From assembly GCA_954871525.1 (NCBI GenBank), contig OX940868.1, positions 9,724,056 to 9,788,055 of the forward strand: a stretch of DNA of 64,000 nt. Direction: 5' to 3'. The translations under genes were made by a program, and so were the position numbers. A model generated the notes under the pieces. That model was not told where the DNA came from, did not search any database, and saw only the letters and a program-made list of their open reading frames with translations. The DNA comes from Parietaria judaica (taxonomy: Eukaryota > Streptophyta > Magnoliopsida > Rosales > Urticaceae). Below are positions 59,808-64,000 of the stretch, in pieces. Each line of letters opens with the position of its first letter. Position 1 is the stretch's first letter.

Positions 59808-60527
59808 GTGCATAAACCCTTAAAATATTACTCAAAAACGCAAAAATTTTAATTAAAAACACACGAACCATCTTAATTCATCTATATTCCATTTTATACT
59901 TTTAAAAAATCAATTTCAACTAAAACATTTGATTCAAAACGTAAATGTACAATTAAACTAATATGAAACTCAAAGTTTAACTTTAATTCAACCTAATAGC
60001 ATTCTAAGTAACTACTACAAATATAGAGTAAAAGTGTGAAAATTTGACATGATTCGTACATATACAACATTTAAACTTCAAAACACTCAAGATGCACTAA
60101 AAACACCCCTAAAAATACCTTTAAATTTCAAAATTTTAAAAAGTTGGTACTTTTGCCGCAATTAGAAACAATGTGCATAAACCCTTAAAATATTACTCAA
60201 ATACGCAAAAATTTTAATTAAAAACACACGAACCATCTTAATTCATCTATATTCCATTTTATACTTTTAAAAAATCAATTTCAACTAAAACATTTTATTC
60301 AAAAGGTAAATGTACCATTAAACTAATATGAAACTCAAAGTTTAACTTTCATTCAACCTAATAGCTTTCTATGTAACTACTACAAATATAGACTAAAAGT
60401 GTGAAAATTTGACATGATTCGTACATATACAACATTTAAACTTCAAAACACTCAAGATGCACTAAAAAAACCCCTAAAAATACCTTTAAATATCAAAATT
60501 TTAAAAAGTTGGAACTTCTGCCGCAAG
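59808..60527. repeat. two tandem copies of about 360 bp
   Basis: The block opening GTGCATAAACCCTTAAAATA starts at 59808 and at 60173. Both copies share CACACGAACCATCTTAATTC, GTGTGAAAATTTGACATGAT and a closing AAAAAGTTGG(T/A)ACTT(T/C)TGCCGCAA. Copies are nearly identical. The sequence is also related, in reverse, to 3395-3610 inside the TIR element near the window start. Confidence 0.88.
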
Positions 60528-60539
60528 AAAGAAAAAATT

Positions 60540-61343
60540 TTTATCACCAAATAGCCGCAGCGACAAATATAAGGCCGCAGCCATATTGGGTGCACATTTT
60601 ATACAGAGTAGGTGACATATTTTTAGCCCAGTACCGCCGCAGCTTGAATTATATAGCCGCAACGATATAATTTTTATCACCCGATGGCCGTAGCCGACTT
60701 CATGCGGCCGCAGCCATCATTGATGCACAATTTATACAGAGTCGGTACATATTTTTGGCCAAGTAAGGCCGCAGCTGGATCAATAGAGCCGCAGCCATAT
60801 GAAAGTGATTTCGGCCGAAAATTAATTAAATAACTTAAACTCTAATACGGCTGCGGCCGGAAATATATGGCTGGGGCCATAATGTAAAAAAGAAAAAAAA
60901 CAACAATGCTTAAACAACGTCGCATAATAATGTTGCGCAAAATATATTCCGCCCCGGCGTCATAAATATAGCTGCGGCTGAAAGGTAATAAAAAATCTCG
61001 TTGCGGCTATATATATCTAGCTGCGGCTGAATAAACATAACGACAAAACTTAAACAACGTCGCATAATTACGTTGCGCAAAATACATCTTGCCCCGGCTA
61101 AACTATTCTCGCTGCGGCCAACGGGAATTTTTTTTAAAAACAATATCGAGTTACACATTATATGCAACACTTTTATTATGACGTTACGAAAAGTTAAATG
61201 GCCGCAGCTGGTTTATATATGGCCGCAGCTAACGGGAAATTATACAACGCTTTTCAGAAACTGATGTGTAAAGTTATTTTAAACAACAGAAAATTATAAA
61301 TGTTGTGCAAAATTCATTGTGTAAGCCATTATTTGTAGTAGTG
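60540..61343. repeat. right subterminal motif array of the CACTA element
   Basis: Many AGCCGCAGC/GGCCGCAGC sites, and towards the end GCTGCGGCT(G) sites in the opposite orientation, occur up to about 61235. GTTGCGCAAAATA occurs twice near 60932 and 61072, each in a longer phrase with ACTTAAACAACGTCGCATAAT. Both motif types mirror the left array. Confidence 0.8.
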
Positions 61344-61726
61344 ATTCTAGATACGATCACATCTAGCCTTCATTTAATATATTTGTAATATGTATTTTAT
61401 TTAAGTTAATGAACTTTAGATAACCTCCGGTTTTCTTTCTTTCTTTATTTTAACTAATATAGACTGAACAATAACCTTCTCTTTAAGTTCATATGTACCT
61501 TGAGCTTCAGAAAGTATATCTGTAAATAGATGTTTCATTTGATTTGTTTGAGACTTTGAGTGTTTCTCGTCACTATTTGGGGTCTCTGCATTTATTTTGT
61601 TGTTGATCGTATTCGTATCCAATTCTAAGCTAATCGTTGGGAAATATAAAATGACGAGGAGATATAGAGACGGTATTAAGATATGGTAAGAGAAGTGAGT
61701 GCATTCACGAAATGAGTTATTTTTTA

Positions 61727-61960
61727 GGGATAATTGCGGTAAAAGTTTTAATAGTCTTTTCATCGTCGTCAATAAGTTCTCCTTTTTTATTTGTGGGTGT
61801 TTGTGAGTAGTAAAGTTCTTAATCTCTAAAATTGTAAGGCAATTAGTCTTTCATCCTCTATTTTCACGACCACCACGTGGCATACCATGTCATCTGAGTG
61901 TCACATAGCATGCCACGTTGATTTATTAATGAATAATTTAATTAAATCTAATTCCGCTAA
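61727..61960. mobile_element. partial Mutator-like element end
   Basis: GGGATAATTGCGGTAAAAGT begins at 61727 and is followed by an arm with CCACCACGTGGCATACC and a second CATGCCACGTTG. No opposite arm is found in the next kilobase, so it is a truncated copy of the family. Confidence 0.5.
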
Positions 61961-62178
61961 AAAAGTCCTCGGAGCCCAAAAAACCAAAATGTCCAAAAAA
62001 CCAAAACGACCATAACCCCAAGAACCTCACCGTGAGGGTTTCTCTCCACTCCACCAACCGCCGCTTGGCCGAGCTCTTCCGTCCATGCTGCATCAACATT
62101 GAGCGTTAGCCCCCCATTTTCCGCCCCCTTCCAAGTGGATTTCCTCGCCACTTTGTCACCGATTCCCAATGAGCCCAT
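61957..62178 (-). pseudogene. RNase H-like (RVT_3) gene fragment
   Basis: The minus-strand frame reads 'WKGAENGGLTLNVDAAWTEE' followed by GVERNPHGEVLG, which matches the start of the plant reverse-transcriptase-like RNase H domain (RVT_3), found in non-LTR retrotransposons and in host RNase H-like genes. Only about 60 residues match before the frame enters unrelated sequence (LVFWTFWFFGL). Confidence 0.55.
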
Positions 62179-62500
62179 GATTTTTGTCGCTTTCTTGAAG
62201 CTTGTGTACCATCCCCCGTCTCTTCATGGTTTATCCTAATACTTGCAAAAGATAGTTCGAACTTCGAAGAACACAAAAATGTCCTACAATCTTAAACAAT
62301 TACGTAAATAATTTTCATGTGGGAGTATTTCAAAATATATATTTGTCAAACATTATTTATATATATATATATATATTTATTGTATACGTATACTTTACCT
62401 TATAAAACATATTTATAATTATAATTTTGTTTGTACGTATATTTCTAAAAAATAACATTGTTTAACATTTTTATCAAATTCATACACATAAAATTCGTGT

Positions 62501-62529
62501 AACCATGCAACGCGTGGTCCATCCACTAG
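62501..62529 (+). other. Helitron-type 3' terminus
   Basis: A 7-bp stem ACCATGC/GCGTGGT (one G-T pair) with AAC loop is followed by CCATCCACTAG and then T. This has the hairpin plus CTRR layout of Helitron 3' ends, and CTAGT is a very common plant version. Confidence 0.65.
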
Positions 62530-62726
62530 TTCTTAAGAGGCAAATTATGATAAGTCTTGAGAATAAACCAACTTTTAGAATTCTCCAAATATTATGTTGT
62601 TCTCTCACCGTAAGAGATGCCAAATTTCCCGTTTGGAGACACACACACACACACAAGGAAACAAGAGTATCGATGACTCGGTACAAGCTATGCGAGATAA
62701 TTTATTGATTGAAGGATTAATTCTAA

Positions 62727-63682
62727 GGGTAAACTGTGACTAAAATACCTAATGATTCATTTTTTTTAATTATATACCCAAAAAAAATTTTGGTGGCTAT
62801 AATACCCAAAGTTTATTCCGTTAACGCCAAACGTTAACGGAAGCCCTCAGCCACCTGGAACACTATTATATTATGTTGTATTTAGATTGAAGTAAAGATT
62901 TATATATAACATATGTACATAAAATGTAACATATATAAGATATAACATGTAACATTTAATTAGATTTAAATATATATATATATATATTATGTGCATGGAC
63001 ATATAAATTGAATAAAATCAAATTGTATTATTTAAAATAAAATAAGATTTTATTAGATTTTTTAAAATCAAATTGTTAATTTAAACAAATAATAATAATA
63101 AAGTGAATATCTATTTAATTATGTCATAGGATAATCTATATAATGTAATGTATATTTTAATATATTTTTAAAAATTAAATGAAATAAATTATCCATTTTA
63201 CATTACATATATTCACTTTAATATTTTTTTAGATATAAAATTTTATTTTAAAAATATCTAATACAATATTATTTTATTTTAAAAAATACAATTTTATTTC
63301 ATTAAATTTATATGTCTATGTACATAATTTTTTTTTTAAAATCTAATTAGATGTTACATGTTATATCTTATACATGTTAAATTTTTTGTACATATGTTAT
63401 ATAGAAATTTTTTATTTTAGCCCAAATATAACATGAGATGACAATGACTCAAGTGGTTGAGGGCTTGTGTAGAATAAGGGAAAGCGAGAGGGGTCCACGG
63501 GAGGGGAAAAATAACACGTGGCATCCACGTGGCACATGCCACGCGGGCAAAATAACAAAGATTTAGTGGTTGGTAAGTTTAGCGTTAACAGAATAAACTT
63601 TGGGTATTATAGCCACCAAAATAAAACTTTGGGTATACAATTAAAAAAATGAAACATTGAGTATTTTAACCACAGTTTACCC
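62727..63682. mobile_element. 956-bp Mutator-like element
   Basis: Perfect 9-bp duplications TAATTCTAA (62718-62726 and 63683-63691) flank ends GGGTAAACTGTGACTAAAAT and, reversed, GGGTAAACTGTGGTTAAAAT. The arms contain AATACCCAAAGTTTATTC(C/T)GTTAACG-type sequence in inverted order. The right arm has ACACGTGG and CCACGTGGCAC. The core is AT-rich and non-coding. Confidence 0.92.
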
Positions 63683-63691
63683 TAATTCTAA

Positions 63692-64000
63692 TTACTCTTG
63701 AAATATCGCAAACTTGAGGATTAGATGCATTGAATTGCAAAATCACTTGTCATTTTGAAGAGCTTTAACTTACGAGGTAATCATATCATGTAATCCAGTT
63801 TTGAAAAAAAAAATCCGGAAATGCTCAAGGCGCTAGAGTCTCTTTGTTATCCCATTTGTGTTTTTAGTGATTGATTGTTGACAATCATTAGGCGGCATGA
63901 AGTGATTGACGGGAAAAAACCAGTACAACAAGGACTCCCATGAATTATATCTTGAGTATAATTTATCACGTACAGATTTTATATGAAAGTCATAGCGAAA
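63692..64000. other. unassigned sequence at the window end
   Basis: No gene, RNA or transposon end is recognisable in this last AT-rich stretch. Confidence 0.4.

Larger units (their letters stand above)
50346..61343. mobile_element. CACTA (En/Spm-type) transposon, 10,998 bp
   Basis: The left end CACTACTACAAATAGT and the reversed right end CACTACTACAAATAAT form the classic CACTA termini. The 3-bp duplications ATT (50343-50345 and 61344-61346) agree with the superfamily. Three genes are predicted: a TNPA-like protein (-), a TNP2-like transposase (+) and a 'putative plant transposon protein' gene (-). Arrays of GCCGCRGC motifs lie near both ends and in three internal clusters. The transposase lacks its central region, so this copy is probably unable to move on its own. 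Confidence 0.95.
47126..62529 (+). mobile_element. possible Helitron, interrupted by a CACTA element
   Basis: A Helitron-like 3' end is visible at 62501-62529: ACCATGC-AAC-GCGTGGT hairpin, then CCATCCACTAG followed by T. A Helitron-like 5' start TCTATATATTATAAAAGGAG, preceded by A, lies at 47126. A second similar start, TCTTTATATTATAAAAAGGA, also preceded by A, is at 48304. Insertion between A and T agrees with Helitrons. No Rep/helicase is encoded, so it would be non-autonomous, about 4.4 kb (or 3.2 kb from the second start) without the CACTA insertion. Pairing of these ends is inference. Confidence 0.4.

Overview
This is an angiosperm nuclear window, read from sequence alone. The genes have spliceosomal GT-AG introns. 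The coding exons are GC-rich, above all UGT exon 1, FAO exon 3 and the NTF2/UVR gene, and they sit in strongly AT-rich DNA filled with nested plant transposable elements. Nothing in the window names the species. There is no rRNA, convincing tRNA gene or CRISPR array. Six host genes or host-derived fragments can be supported: a COPT-type copper transporter (439-849, -), a long-chain fatty alcohol oxidase in three exons (15262-20813, +), a family-1 UDP-glycosyltransferase in three exons (20920-23626, -) convergent with it, a DUF3527 protein in two exons (37257-39863, +), a UVR-motif plus NTF2-like protein with a probable plastid transit peptide (40261-40950, -), and an F-box-like gene fragment carried inside a transposon (33.7-34.4 kb).

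Layout: 1.66-2.3 kb is a decayed Copia pol fragment. 2434-8527 is a solo LTR with perfect 5-bp TSDs (GGGCG). It is interrupted by a 1.3-kb terminal-inverted-repeat element (3183-4494) and by a second solo LTR of the same family (5040-7073, TSD TAAAT). 10.5-11.93 kb is LTR-like. 11.9-15.1 kb is non-coding. 15.2-23.6 kb is the FAO/UGT gene pair. 23.8-27.1 kb is a three-layer nest: a Mutator-like MITE split by a solo LTR (TSD GTAAT) and by a 1.55-kb long-TIR element (TSD TTTTAAATA). 27.1-30.5 kb holds hAT and LTR debris. 30.5-34.6 kb has three adjacent Mutator-like elements, the last a Pack-MULE carrying the F-box-like fragment. 36-41 kb is the second gene block. 41.5-42.0 kb is an intact 431-bp MITE. 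43-50 kb is repeats and a possible Helitron start. 50346-61343 is an 11-kb CACTA (En/Spm) element with three genes. 62.5 kb is a Helitron-type 3' end. 62.7-63.7 kb is one more Mutator-like element.

The most unusual content is of two kinds. (1) A family of non-autonomous elements begins with G-G-R-N-T-A-A followed by an (A/C/G)CGGCAAAAATACCC-like block. At least five copies here have perfect 9-bp target duplications, which places them with Mutator-like elements; many carry CACGTG G-box cores in their arms. (2) The CACTA element has a TNPA-like gene, a TNP2-like transposase that appears to lack its central catalytic region by an in-frame deletion, and a third gene of the 'putative plant transposon protein' type. 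Arrays of a GCCGCRGC motif occur at its ends and also between its genes.

FAO and UGT are convergent with about 100 bp between stop codons and do not form an obvious pathway pair. The other host genes are independent units. All exon joins are my predictions from splice signals and frame continuity; no alignment or database search was run.
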